64,000 bases of DNA from Bacillus mobilis (GTDB taxonomy: Bacteria; Bacillota; Bacilli; Bacillales; Bacillaceae_G): the NCBI RefSeq assembly GCF_001884045.1, contig NZ_MACF01000071.1, forward strand, positions 1-64,000, read 5' to 3'. The first letter of the stretch is position 1. The number at the start of each line of letters is the position of its first letter. The translations under genes were made by a program, and so were the position numbers. Positions 1 through 8,565 of this stretch are shown piece by piece. The notes beneath the pieces were generated by a model that was not told where the DNA came from, made no database searches, and saw only the letters and a list, made by a program, of their open reading frames with translations.

Positions 1-318
1 GGTTAATTGCATAACGCTCTTCTAACTTTCCTTGCGAAAATTAGCGGATCATCAACGTCTTCAATATTAACGTAAATCAAGAGTTGTTATGTAATTATAC
101 GTAATCAAATTCGCACGCTTAGAGAAAAAGAAAAATCTCTGAATCTAAGGTCAAGTTTGAATTCAACTCATCACAAATATACACTTGGATTGGACCGATA
201 CTTTTCCTATGATTATTCAGAAAGAATAGCGTATTTTTTCATATTAGGTGGTATTTTGTTTTGTTAGTTTGATGGTGATGTAGCGGTACTCCTTTTAAAA
301 TAGTAGAGTATAAACATG
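1..318. other. gap without a convincing gene
   Basis: No supported gene was found. On the plus strand one frame stays open from about 79 to the TAG near 265. Its last part reads like protein (LGLDRYFSYDYSERIAYF), but it has no start codon with a ribosome site. It may be the worn 3' end of a lost gene. Nothing else stands out before the terminator at 319. Confidence 0.3.
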
Positions 319-355
319 AAAAAACTCCTAACAAAATTTTGTTAGGAGTTTTTTT
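319..355 (-). terminator. intrinsic terminator of the PepSY gene
   Basis: A perfect stem of ACTCCTAACAAAA with its complement is flanked by A- and T-runs, so it can work in both directions. It lies about 20 bp past the stop codon of the minus-strand gene at 374. Confidence 0.9.
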
Positions 356-373
356 CAAATACGCGATATTTTT

Positions 374-697
374 TTAATCTTCACTATCGATTTCTATCGT
401 ACCTGTTCTAGCACTAACTTTTAAACTATTTAACAGATTATCAGGTGTCTTAATTTCCACTTCATATTCAAATGTAGATTGTGCTAAGTTGTCATCTTCT
501 AATTCGAATTCTTTTTTCACATTCATAATTTCTCCCTTTGTATGCGCTAAAGAAATTTCACGAACTTGTTTCTCTGTATAGTTTTCATTCTTTTTGGCAT
601 AGTTGTAACCTATACCATAATATCCACCAACAATAGCAATACCACTTACTAAAATAGCAATTACACTTATTATTATTTTCTTTTTATGTTTCAACAT
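374..697 (-). CDS. membrane-anchored PepSY-domain protein
   Basis: This 107-residue protein has one N-terminal transmembrane segment (about residues 8-27) and an outward-facing domain. The domain matches the PepSY pattern: a YTEKQVREIALxH-like helix, then two beta strands ending TGTIEID. PepSY domains often bind or inhibit secreted peptidases or sit in two-component sensing loops. An AGGAG lies 9 bases before the ATG. The gene follows the lipoprotein gene by 20 bp and probably shares its transcript. The divergent two-component system at 1365 is a likely regulatory partner, by inference from position only. Confidence 0.75.
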   Translation of the reverse strand: MLKHKKKIIISVIAILVSGIAIVGGYYGIGYNYAKKNENYTEKQVREISLAHTKGEIMNVKKEFELEDDNLAQSTFEYEVEIKTPDNLLNSLKVSARTGTIEIDSED

Positions 698-717
698 TTT
701 CGTCCACTCCTTTATGA

Positions 718-1188
718 TTAATCATCTATTCCAAATTTTGCTTCAAGCGCATTTTCTGCTTGCTCTAATTGATCTTCCAGTATATCGTATTCTTTTTCTT
801 GCGCTTTATATTGTTCAATCGTTATCGTTCCAGCATGATAATTTGCTTCTAGCTGATTATCAGATACATCTATCTTGTCATCTAATTGATCAATTTCTTT
901 TTTTGCTGCTAAATACGTATTTAAATTTTCTTCTTTTGATCCAACTGGTTTCGTGTTATTTGCCTTTTCAACGATAGATGTGACTTCGTTTTTGAAATCT
1001 TGTATTTGCTTCGTATCATTCGCAGCAGCTTGTGTTTTGATTGGTTCTTGTTGTAGTTGAGAACTTTCTTTTTGCAATGTATCATTCTCCACCTTCAGTT
1101 GTTGTACTTCTGTATTGTTATCAGCTTGAGTAGAACAAGCTGTTAACAATACACAAGACATTGCTCCAATCAACATCCACTTTTTCAT
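718..1188 (-). CDS. coiled-coil lipoprotein
   Basis: This 156-residue protein begins with a lipoprotein signal peptide and lipobox LLTAC (Cys18). The rest is acidic and glutamine-rich with a heptad-like pattern (about 25-60 and 110-150), suggesting helices or coiled coil. The stretch near 115-130 (YHAGTITIEQYKAQEKEYD) resembles the short SHOCT-type motif. No enzyme motif is visible. GGGAGG precedes the ATG. It starts a two-gene unit with the PepSY gene and is transcribed away from the two-component system, with the shared inverted repeat between them. Confidence 0.75.
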   Translation of the reverse strand: MKKWMLIGAMSCVLLTACSTQADNNTEVQQLKVENDTLQKESSQLQQEPIKTQAAANDTKQIQDFKNEVTSIVEKANNTKPVGSKEENLNTYLAAKKEIDQLDDKIDVSDNQLEANYHAGTITIEQYKAQEKEYDILEDQLEQAENALEAKFGIDD

Positions 1189-1242
1189 TCTGTTTTCCTC
1201 CCTTTACATGTGCACCTTATCCTTGCCTTTATATTACTGAAC

Positions 1243-1318
1243 AAACATTAAAGGAAGATTAATGTACAAAAAAATAAAATGATATAATTAAATCGTTTCT
1301 AATCTTTCTTTAATGTTT
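1243..1318. promoter_or_regulatory. divergent promoter region with long inverted repeat
   Basis: Two nearly identical 21-base arms in inverted orientation (1243-1263 and 1298-1318; core AAACATTAAAG, then GATTA) flank a TATAAT at 1283-1288. The gap lies between the lipoprotein operon and the response-regulator operon. The -35 is poor, which fits an activated promoter. The arms are good candidates for binding sites of the adjacent OmpR-type regulator. Confidence 0.55.
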
Positions 1319-1364
1319 TGGAATTATACTGATACATATTAATAAGAAGAAAAGGAGAATGTTA

Positions 1365-2039
1365 ATGCGAGTTCTTATTGTCGAAGATGAACAAGACTTA
1401 CAAAATATATTAGTAAAACGTTTAAATGCAGAACATTATAGTGTCGATGCATGTGGGAATGGAGAAGATGCCTTGGATTATATAAACATGGCTACCTACG
1501 ATTTGATTGTGCTAGATATTATGATTCCCGGAATAGATGGTTTGCAAGTATTACAACGATTACGCGCGGACAATCATACAACTCCTGTCTTGCTTCTTAC
1601 AGCTAAAGATACAATTGACGATCGTGTAACAGGACTCGACTTAGGTGCGGACGATTATGTAGTAAAACCATTTGCTTTTGACGAATTGTTAGCAAGAATT
1701 CGCGTGTTAATGCGAAGAAATACAGGAAACACATCTAATGTGTTTGAAATCGCTGACCTAGTGGTAGATTGCAATATGCATAAAGTAACTAGAGGAGATC
1801 AGGTTATCACTCTTTCCAGTAAAGAATTTGCTATTTTAGAATATATGATTCGTAATAAAGAAGTTGTGCTCACACGAGATAAAATTGAGCAACATGTGTG
1901 GAATTACGACTATGAAGGTGGCTCGAATATTATTGATGTTTACGTCCGCTATCTTCGTAAAAAAATTGATAGCCAGTTTGAAACGAAGTTAATTCATACG
2001 GTACGAGGAACTGGTTACGTATTGCGAGTAGAATCATGA
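1365..2039 (+). CDS. OmpR-family response regulator
   Basis: This 224-residue regulator has a receiver domain with acidic pocket EDE, phospho-acceptor Asp51 (LIVLDIMIPG) and the Lys of VVKPF. A winged-helix DNA-binding domain follows, ending RKKIDSQFETKLIHTVRGTGYVL. The frame also has an ATG at 1359, but AAAGGAG at 1351-1357 would then be 1 base away; it is 7 bases from the ATG at 1365, which I chose. It overlaps the kinase gene by 4 bp (ATGA), so the two are translationally coupled. The inverted repeat upstream suggests autoregulation. The signal sensed is not evident. Confidence 0.9.
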   Translation: MRVLIVEDEQDLQNILVKRLNAEHYSVDACGNGEDALDYINMATYDLIVLDIMIPGIDGLQVLQRLRADNHTTPVLLLTAKDTIDDRVTGLDLGADDYVVKPFAFDELLARIRVLMRRNTGNTSNVFEIADLVVDCNMHKVTRGDQVITLSSKEFAILEYMIRNKEVVLTRDKIEQHVWNYDYEGGSNIIDVYVRYLRKKIDSQFETKLIHTVRGTGYVLRVES

Positions 2040-3409
2040 AAAGACTATCAATCAAAATGAGAGTAACCCTGTGGTATACAGGGCTAATTGTAATTATTAT
2101 GGCACTCGTGTTAGCTTTTATTTTAACTTCTTCAGATCAAGTTTTGCTTTTTAATATGAAAAATCAATTGAAGAGCACAGTAAAAGAAAGCATGGAAGAT
2201 ATCGAATATAAGCATGGACAATTAAAGATCGACGATGATTTTCAAACGTTAGAAGATGGAGTAAATATCAGCATTTATAATAAACAAGGTGAGCTGCTGG
2301 CAGGAAATAGTCCAACAAGCTTTAATAAAACGACATCGCTTAAATCTGATGAAATACAAACCATTAAAGACAGTAATAAAGAATGGATTGTATATGATTT
2401 TCTCCATAATGCAGGCGGCGATGAGCAAGTCTGGGTTCGTGGAATAATGACTATGAACCAATTATCATCAACGATGAATACACTTATTGTAGTAACACTC
2501 ATCTCATTCCCATTACTTATTCTTATTGCGGCAGTCGGAGGATATTTTATTACGCAAAGAGCATTTCGACCTGTGCAACAAATGAGTGATTCAGCCAGTA
2601 AAATTAGTGATGGTAAAGACCTTTCGAAGAGAATTCATTTACAAGGTTCACCGAAAGACGAAATGTATCATTTAGCACAAACCTTTGACAAAATGTTTGC
2701 GCGATTGGAAACATCATTTGAAAGTGAAAAACAATTTACATCTGACGCATCTCATGAATTGAGAACACCAACATCTGTTATTATTTCACAATGCGAATAC
2801 GCTTTATCGCAGAGAAATAACCCGAAAGAAATGGAAGAATCGTTAGAAGTCATTTTAAAGCAATCACGTAAAATGTCCGCGCTACTATCCCAACTCTTAT
2901 TATTAGCAAGAGCTGACCAAGGAAACCATAATACTTTCCAATTTGAGTGTATCAATATGAGTGAATTAACGGAAATCGTTGTAGAAGAGCTTTCATTAAT
3001 GGTTCCAGAAGCATCGATTGATATCACAACTCATATAGAGGAAAACCTGTTTATGAAAGCAGATCAAACATTGATGATGCGTTTATTAATGAATTTACTA
3101 ACGAATGCGATTGCTTATAGCAAAGCGAACGGCACTGTGCATATGCAACTGTTCCGTGATGGAACCAACATAATAGGTAAAGTCTCCGATAATGGCATAG
3201 GCATCAGCGAGCAACATATTATGAAAATATGGGACCGCTTCTATCGAGTTGACGCAGCACGAACATCTTCAAGCACCGGAAACACAGGTTTAGGATTGTC
3301 GATGGTAAAATGGATTGTCGAACTACATGGAGGAGAAATTACGGTTGAAAGTAAATTAGGAGAAGGTAGTACTTTTACCTTTAAACTACCAATTGAAAAA
3401 CGAGCATAA
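2036..3409 (+). CDS. sensor histidine kinase
   Basis: This 457-residue membrane kinase has TM1 at about 10-31, an external sensor region of about 120 residues, TM2 at about 148-172 and a HAMP linker. The HisKA box DASHELRTP places the phosphorylated His at about residue 240. The HATPase domain shows an N-box (NLLTNAIAYSK), G1 DNGIGIS and G2 TGLGLSM. It is the partner of the overlapping regulator. The family is close to the ArlS/CssS-like kinases of Gram-positives. The ligand is unknown, and the neighbouring PepSY and lipoprotein genes may contribute to sensing. Confidence 0.9.
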   Translation: MKRLSIKMRVTLWYTGLIVIIMALVLAFILTSSDQVLLFNMKNQLKSTVKESMEDIEYKHGQLKIDDDFQTLEDGVNISIYNKQGELLAGNSPTSFNKTTSLKSDEIQTIKDSNKEWIVYDFLHNAGGDEQVWVRGIMTMNQLSSTMNTLIVVTLISFPLLILIAAVGGYFITQRAFRPVQQMSDSASKISDGKDLSKRIHLQGSPKDEMYHLAQTFDKMFARLETSFESEKQFTSDASHELRTPTSVIISQCEYALSQRNNPKEMEESLEVILKQSRKMSALLSQLLLLARADQGNHNTFQFECINMSELTEIVVEELSLMVPEASIDITTHIEENLFMKADQTLMMRLLMNLLTNAIAYSKANGTVHMQLFRDGTNIIGKVSDNGIGISEQHIMKIWDRFYRVDAARTSSSTGNTGLGLSMVKWIVELHGGEITVESKLGEGSTFTFKLPIEKRA

Positions 3410-3551
3410 TGTATGAATGTTTGTAACTTCAGAATAAAGATTCTTCAATCCTTATATAGCAGTAATCGACGCATTTTAAACAGCATCGATTTTATCATGT
3501 TGGACAACCTGTTCTGTTAAGTTGATAGGCATATGGAAAAATATCAAAATA

Positions 3552-3582
3552 AAACCCCAGAAATCAAAAGGTCTCTGGGGCT
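3552..3582 (-). terminator. intrinsic terminator
   Basis: Stem CCCCAGA/TCTGGGG (3555-3561 with 3574-3580) is followed on the minus strand by TTTTATTTT. It lies just past the stop of the small membrane protein at 3586. Confidence 0.8.
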
Positions 3583-3585
3583 TCA

Positions 3586-3801
3586 TTATATATTTAGCTC
3601 TTTTTGCTTTTTGTTTTGTTTATGTCTATGTAGCAATTTTCGACTTATGAGAGAAATCAGTAATAAAATCAGTATGAGTACGAAAATCTGCATAAATGAC
3701 AAATCAAAATATTTAGCACCTGTAACGATTAAAAGTGTAGAAATTGTACCTTTTACAATGAAAAAAATAATAATCCATAATCCGCCTTTTTTCCAGTTCA
3801 T
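3586..3801 (-). CDS. small two-TM membrane protein, unknown function
   Basis: This 71-residue protein has two hydrophobic helices (about 7-27 and 36-54) and a strongly basic tail (RKLLHRHKQNKKQK), so the C terminus is probably cytoplasmic. I do not recognise the family. It is a stand-alone gene with its own terminator. The overlapping plus-strand frame at 3533-3829 lacks a ribosome site and covers the terminator, so this strand is preferred. Confidence 0.6.
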   Translation of the reverse strand: MNWKKGGLWIIIFFIVKGTISTLLIVTGAKYFDLSFMQIFVLILILLLISLISRKLLHRHKQNKKQKELNI

Positions 3802-3964
3802 TTTTATATTACCCTTTCCTACTTTTTAATTCTTAAATGGGACACCTTAATAAAAATCTATTATATTAGTAAACTTTTTCATAAAAATCATATAAAATTA
3901 CATGCGACGATTCCATCATAAATGAAAATGATATTCAGTGTCAATTTTATTGATTATTTGAATA

Positions 3965-4091
3965 CATATCATCTCAATCTCTTTCCAATTTGTTTCTTAT
4001 AGGTAATGAACTCTTGTCTTCAAACAAAAAACACCTCCATTAAATTTACATACTTCGTATGCGAATTCAAGAGGTGTCTTTTCATGTACCA
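3965..4091 (-). repeat. relic of an IS3-family insertion-sequence end
   Basis: This stretch matches the transposase-start end of the decayed element at 28391-29669 almost base for base over about 90 bp. The match includes TGAAGACAAGAGTTCATTAC, the beginning of OrfA, and the long hairpin next to it. The relic frame has a stop after LKTRVHYL and drifts away after GAGATG. The terminal inverted repeat beyond GTACCA is gone. It is a solo remnant with no coding capacity. Confidence 0.8.
4026..4080 (-). terminator. IS-derived hairpin, possible terminator of the L,D-transpeptidase gene
   Basis: The arms ACACCTC (4031-4037) and GAGGTGT (4071-4077), with further pairing around GCATAC/GTATG, form a long hairpin. 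On the minus strand a run of T follows. It begins about 60 bp after the stop codon at 4140, and no other terminator is seen there, so the IS remnant may now serve this role. Confidence 0.5.
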
Positions 4092-4139
4092 TTAAGTAAA
4101 ATTTCCTGCTTTATGTATTTCTTAATACGTAGCTATTTT

Positions 4140-5585
4140 CTAGTACACAATAACTGGATCATTCGTGTTCAAACTATCATATACAGTTTTTGCAACATTA
4201 GGAAGAAGGTTTACACACCCGCCTGATCCCCCTGTTACATAAGCATTATTTCCCCAGTCTTTTCGCCAGCCGGCATCATGGAATCCTTGACCACTATTTG
4301 TGAATGGAACCCAGTAATCTACTTTCACTGCATAATCAGCTTTCCCTACTGCGCTGCCTCTCAGCGTGTATGGAGTTCGTTTATATAAAACGTACCACAC
4401 ACCTGGTGATGTATCTTCACCCGTGCTATGTTTACCCGTTACTACATTTGTTGTAACGACTAATTTTCCATCTTTATAAATCCAAATTTGTTGATCTGCA
4501 ATAGAAACTTCCGCATATGTGTCTCCGATGCCATTATTCGATGTTGTTTCATAGCCGATACCTTCCTTCTCCCAACCATTTCCGTGAATATTAGAAGCAG
4601 AAAGCGATTTTTCACCTTTCTCAAAGGCTTGTTGAACTAGTTTTGTTTCTTTTTCCACATTTAGTGCCCAGCCGTATCCTTGTCCTTTTACTGATATGAC
4701 TGAACCAGAATGTGTTTTAAAAGCGAAGTCTTTATGTAATGTAGATTTTTCCTTATTAATTTCAGTAATCTTATTCTTAATATCGCTCGCATCGATTGTC
4801 ACTTTCATATCCTTTGACATAGACGCATTTTGAATGAGATCTTTCGCTTTTAATGAGTACACTTCATTCTGCACTTTATAATCAACAGACTGCCCAAGAA
4901 GATTCTGTAATGCTTTTTCTTCTTTTTTAATGATTGGATCGTCTTCTTTAATAGGTTGTATGTATGCAGACTTTAAATGAATTTCGCTTTTATGCTTCTG
5001 CTTGTCGTAATCTTTTAGTAGATTCGTAACGTCATACTGCTTTCCATCAACGCTCTTCGAAATTACAACTTTTCCTTGTTCGAGCTTCGCCATAGCATCT
5101 TGAGGCGCTTTTAAATTTTCATTCATAGAAACAAGCTTTTCTTCTACAAGTTTTTTCATCGTTTCACTACGATACTGATCCGCTTCTTTCGGTAACAATG
5201 AATAATCTTTTTCCTTTGTAGAAGGGAAAAATGTCCACTGACTTTTTAATAGTTTCTTAACTTGTGGCAAGTCTTTTTCCGTTAGCTCCGTTTTTGTATC
5301 TTGTTCATCTAAAATTTGTTGTTGATCAATATAGACTTTGTTTGCTAGTCCAGATGTTTTTAATTCCTGCATTGCCTGATCGGCGCTCAAACCACCGACT
5401 TTTGTATCATTAATCGTAACATTTGAATTGAAGTGAGTTGCCTGGTAATAACTCATTCCCCCAATAAGAATTGCAACTACACCGCCACCCGCTGCGATAA
5501 GTTTCCAATTTGTAAAACGCTTTTTTGATCTTACCCTTTTTTTCTCAACTTCTTCAACTGATTCTTTTACAGTATTGTTATTCAT
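4140..5585 (-). CDS. L,D-transpeptidase with peptidoglycan-binding-type domain
   Basis: This 481-residue membrane-anchored enzyme makes or remodels 3-3 cross-links in peptidoglycan, by family knowledge. It has a short basic cytoplasmic head (KKRVRSKKR), one TM helix (about 30-48), a long linker region of the PG_binding_4 type, and a C-terminal YkuD catalytic domain (about 355-481). The active-site segment is HDAGWRKDWGN...GGSGGCVNLLP with the nucleophilic Cys. The frame opens at 5615, but GGGGGAAAG sits just before the ATG at 5585, which starts MNNNTV. The gene stands alone and an IS relic lies downstream. Confidence 0.88.
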   Translation of the reverse strand: MNNNTVKESVEEVEKKRVRSKKRFTNWKLIAAGGGVVAILIGGMSYYQATHFNSNVTINDTKVGGLSADQAMQELKTSGLANKVYIDQQQILDEQDTKTELTEKDLPQVKKLLKSQWTFFPSTKEKDYSLLPKEADQYRSETMKKLVEEKLVSMNENLKAPQDAMAKLEQGKVVISKSVDGKQYDVTNLLKDYDKQKHKSEIHLKSAYIQPIKEDDPIIKKEEKALQNLLGQSVDYKVQNEVYSLKAKDLIQNASMSKDMKVTIDASDIKNKITEINKEKSTLHKDFAFKTHSGSVISVKGQGYGWALNVEKETKLVQQAFEKGEKSLSASNIHGNGWEKEGIGYETTSNNGIGDTYAEVSIADQQIWIYKDGKLVVTTNVVTGKHSTGEDTSPGVWYVLYKRTPYTLRGSAVGKADYAVKVDYWVPFTNSGQGFHDAGWRKDWGNNAYVTGGSGGCVNLLPNVAKTVYDSLNTNDPVIVY

Positions 5586-5897
5586 CAATCTTTCCCCCGT
5601 ATACATTAACGTCAATCGATTTTAAACCAAAACCATTGAATAGTGTACCTTATTTTTCCTGAAATTTCATTGTTTTTACCAGATTTCATCTCATTTAATC
5701 GATTAAAGTCAGATTTTTTAATAGTAAGATATATAAAGATGATAGATAAAGTGAAAAAGGGACCACACTAATCGAGCTATTACAAGCCCTCGCATTCGCC
5801 GAATTTTGAAGGGCGATACTACTTAACTTAGTAAAATAATTTTGGGATGGTTCAAGTCAGAGGAAGGCACCATAGGATGTCTATTATTTATGAAAAA

Positions 5898-5943
5898 TAT
5901 CCACAAAAAAGGGTCTACATGTAAACTCTTTTTTGTGAATATT
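5898..5943 (-). terminator. long hairpin terminator
   Basis: About 20 bp of near-perfect inverted repeat (ATATNCACAAAAAAGNGTNTACATG and its complement) centre on 5920, with T-rich sequence after it on both strands. It ends the lipoprotein transcript. Confidence 0.7.
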
Positions 5944-6230
5944 TTAATGTCGCATAATTTATACATTTAAATGCAAACCATGCTCCCTGCTTTCCACCAT
6001 GTTTCACAACATTTACTATCGGCCTAACTAGTTTCACCTTATGATCTTTATCATCAAGAATTTCAAGTTTCTTTAAATTAAATATGTTTGTACCACGCTT
6101 TATTGATACGTTTAATCTTTACAGGTGTTGAAGTTTTAGACTCATCCTTTGTTGTAATCCTATTATTAGAACATCCTGCAATGGTGAGGCAGCATGTAGC
6201 CAATAAAACTAATAATATTAACTTCTTCAA
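5915..6230 (-). pseudogene. small lipoprotein gene, probably frameshifted
   Basis: The start is TTG at 6230, 8 bases after GGAG. The reading frame gives a lipoprotein signal with lipobox TIAGC (Cys20) and then stops after only 50 residues at 6078. The next frame opens at 6118 and runs 67 codons to 5915 with protein-like content (LEILDDKDHKVKLVRPIVNV). The simplest reading is one protein of about 105 residues broken by a single-base indel between 6080 and 6118. The alternative is a genuine 50-residue lipoprotein. A long hairpin (5898-5943) closes the unit. Confidence 0.6.
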
Positions 6231-6480
6231 ATAGCCACTCCTATATAAGGGAAATATTATATTAAGAAAATTAAACATAACATCGAATCTTTGTAAAAAC
6301 AATATATTTCCTAGTTTTATTATTCATTGGCAGATTCATGCTAATCAAGTCAATGTCCAATTTCCATTTTATCCGATTCTCAATATTTATTCCAACATAA
6401 AAAGATAGCTATTATTGTTGAAAAATAAGTATCTCTCAAAATGCAAAATACGAACTGAATTCCTATAACCCTATATACAT

Positions 6481-6903
6481 TTATTCAGCTAATTTCTCTC
6501 CTGTAACGATTTGAAACAACGTGGTTGCATATTTCCCTTCTAATAGAGCGTACTGATTATCCCCCGCCTTAATTTCCAATTTCTCCTTATTAGCACTTAC
6601 CCAAATTTGATACAACACAGCTTTCGCCTCTATGTTCGGATTTTTAAATTGAAAAATAAAATGATAATCAGCTGGACGAGACATTTCCACTTTTTTATTT
6701 TCAAAAGTAGTATCATGTAATATTTTCTTTACTTGTAACACTTCATTATTATCTGTCACTACCTTAAGATCTTCATATTCATTATCACCAATACGTTTTT
6801 GCACTTCGATTCTTTGCTCTTCATTTTCTAGTACATTTGAACAGCCGATTATTATGAATATACAGATACTAATAATAACTAGAGGCCAATTTCTCACTCT
6901 CAT
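6481..6903 (-). CDS. hypothetical lipoprotein
   Basis: This 140-residue protein has an N-terminal signal peptide and lipobox IIIGC (Cys21). The mature part is hydrophilic with beta-strand character (YHFIFQFKNPNIEAKAVLYQIWVSANKEKLEI) and ends in a conserved-looking YATTLFQIVTGEK. It should be anchored to the outer face of the membrane. It resembles small Bacillus lipoproteins of the YhfM sort, but I cannot confirm that. No gene partner is apparent. Confidence 0.7.
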   Translation of the reverse strand: MRVRNWPLVIISICIFIIIGCSNVLENEEQRIEVQKRIGDNEYEDLKVVTDNNEVLQVKKILHDTTFENKKVEMSRPADYHFIFQFKNPNIEAKAVLYQIWVSANKEKLEIKAGDNQYALLEGKYATTLFQIVTGEKLAE

Positions 6904-6998
6904 ATGAATACCCTCTTTTCAATACAAGATATCCCCTATTGTAAAATAAAGGTAATTAATTTACACTTAAAAATATAAAGAGGAAGGAGTGTCGTTCT

Positions 6999-7289
6999 AT
7001 GCAGTTACAAACATACACTTGGAAAAGTTATACGTTTCTCATTGTAAGTATATTCGTTACTATTAATCTCTTTCTCTTCACACCTATTTTAGACCGAGTT
7101 GGAGTAAAATATGTCGTGCCTTTCGCCTACTTCATATTAGCTTCCGCTGTTATAGCAATCCTATTAGCGGTCATCTCCTTTTGTAGCCGAGCTGAGAAGA
7201 AAATGTTAGCCATTATCGGTTTATGTTTTACGCTATGTAACACAGCGATTATTTTATTTTTCCTTTGGTTTGGTTACCATTTTACTTAA
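6999..7289 (+). CDS. three-TM hypothetical membrane protein
   Basis: This 96-residue protein has hydrophobic helices at about 10-30, 37-60 and 68-92, and little else. AGGAAGGAG precedes the ATG by 9 bases. Its TAA overlaps the stop codon of a converging 32-residue gene on the other strand: the palindrome CTTAAG supplies both stops. The family is not recognised. Confidence 0.65.
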   Translation: MQLQTYTWKSYTFLIVSIFVTINLFLFTPILDRVGVKYVVPFAYFILASAVIAILLAVISFCSRAEKKMLAIIGLCFTLCNTAIILFFLWFGYHFT

Positions 7290-7384
7290 GTGAAATACAA
7301 ATAAATCCCATAAGCCACAAATGAAATGAGTAAAATAGAAATGCCGAGTATCGTGTATATAATCCATTGTAAGTTTGAACTCAT
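7286..7384 (-). CDS. 32-residue single-TM protein
   Basis: ATG at 7384 is preceded by GAGGAGGG at good spacing and opens a frame of 32 codons. One continuous hydrophobic helix (about residues 6-30) follows a short polar start MSSNLQW. The strong ribosome site and the clean membrane helix argue for a real small protein. It converges on the 96-residue gene, and the two coding regions overlap by 4 bp at their stop codons. Function unknown. Confidence 0.6.
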   Translation of the reverse strand: MSSNLQWIIYTILGISILLISFVAYGIYLYFT

Positions 7385-7424
7385 ATACGCCCTCCTCTCA
7401 CCTTCTAACAATTCCAGTATATAA

Positions 7425-7455
7425 CAAAAAAGCATTGGATACCCAATGCTTTTTT
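7425..7455. terminator. bidirectional terminator
   Basis: AAAAAAGCATTGG, a 3-base loop and the exact complement lie directly after the stop of the D-cysteine desulfhydrase gene. Confidence 0.9.
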
Positions 7456-7459
7456 ACAC

Positions 7460-8455
7460 TTACGCAAATAAAGATGTATTCGCATATAAAGCTGGTGAAC
7501 CACCTGAATGTACGAATAAAATATTGTCTTCTTTATTAAATGTACCTTTTTTAATTAAGTCGATTAGTCCCGCTACTGCTTTACCTGTATATACTGGATC
7601 CAGTAAAATACCTTCTGTTTTCGCGAGTAATTGAACTGCTTCCACCATTTCCGGCGTTGGTAACGCGTAACCTGGTCCTACATACTCATCAAAGCATGTA
7701 ACAGCTTCGCGAGGGATAAAGTTCGGAATACCAACGTGAGCTGACGTTTCCTCTACAAGTTTTGCTACTTTCTCTTCTTGTTCTGCTTTTCCTCTACTTA
7801 CGTTGATTCCGATTACAGGAATTTGACTTTGTGTTCCAGCAAAACCAGTAATTAAACCAGCGTGCATACCAGCGCTACCGCTTACGCAAACCACTGAGCT
7901 GAAATCAATTCCTTGATCGAATGATTGTGCCATAATTTCTTGCGCACAAGCAACGTATCCCATTGCACCAGTAGGATTTGATCCACCAACTGGTATTACA
8001 TATGGTGTATTACCTTTTTCACTAACTTCATTCGCGACTTTATGCATCTCTTCCATCAGATCTGCTCCGTTCGGTACAACAATTACGTTTTCAGCACCTA
8101 ATAAGTGATATAAGAAATAGTTACCGTTAAAGTCTCGCTTCTCTTCTGGCTCAAGCCCTTCTTCTAATACAAGAATACATTTCATTTTTTCTTTTACCGC
8201 AGCTGCAAGAGTTAGACGGCAATGGTTTGACTGAATACCACCAGCTGTAATTAACGTATCTGCACCTTTTTCCTGTGCATCCGCAACTAGAAATTCTAAC
8301 TTTCTTGTCTTATTACCACCAGCTGTTAAACCAAGTAAATCATCTCGTTTAAAATAAATAGTCGGCCCGCCAAGTGCCTCAGAAAAATTGTTTAACTTTT
8401 CAATCGGTGTATATGACTCTGTATATTTTTTTCTCGGGAATTTAGCTAAATTCAT
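7460..8455 (-). CDS. dcyD: D-cysteine desulfhydrase (PLP enzyme)
   Basis: This 331-residue enzyme of the ACC deaminase/D-cysteine desulfhydrase family of fold-type II PLP enzymes converts D-cysteine to pyruvate, H2S and ammonia. The Lys-containing PLP segment GGNKTRKLEF is near residue 49. QSNHCRLT, the phosphate-binding SGSAGMHAG and the late HSGGSPAL are all present. The length is normal for the family. D-cysteine use rather than ACC deaminase activity is the usual assignment for Bacillus members; the sequence alone does not settle it. It is a single-gene unit. Confidence 0.85.
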   Translation of the reverse strand: MNLAKFPRKKYTESYTPIEKLNNFSEALGGPTIYFKRDDLLGLTAGGNKTRKLEFLVADAQEKGADTLITAGGIQSNHCRLTLAAAVKEKMKCILVLEEGLEPEEKRDFNGNYFLYHLLGAENVIVVPNGADLMEEMHKVANEVSEKGNTPYVIPVGGSNPTGAMGYVACAQEIMAQSFDQGIDFSSVVCVSGSAGMHAGLITGFAGTQSQIPVIGINVSRGKAEQEEKVAKLVEETSAHVGIPNFIPREAVTCFDEYVGPGYALPTPEMVEAVQLLAKTEGILLDPVYTGKAVAGLIDLIKKGTFNKEDNILFVHSGGSPALYANTSLFA

Positions 8456-8565
8456 GAATAACGCTCCTTTGTACTTCTTTCATAATGTATGTAACGATAC
8501 TATTATTACATGTAAAAATGATGAAGTCACCTTTCTGGTGGAAAAATGTATTGGAATTCGGTTTT

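Noticed and set aside
3533-3829. 98-codon plus-strand frame
   Set aside because: It is antisense to the small membrane gene and contains its terminator; no ribosome site.
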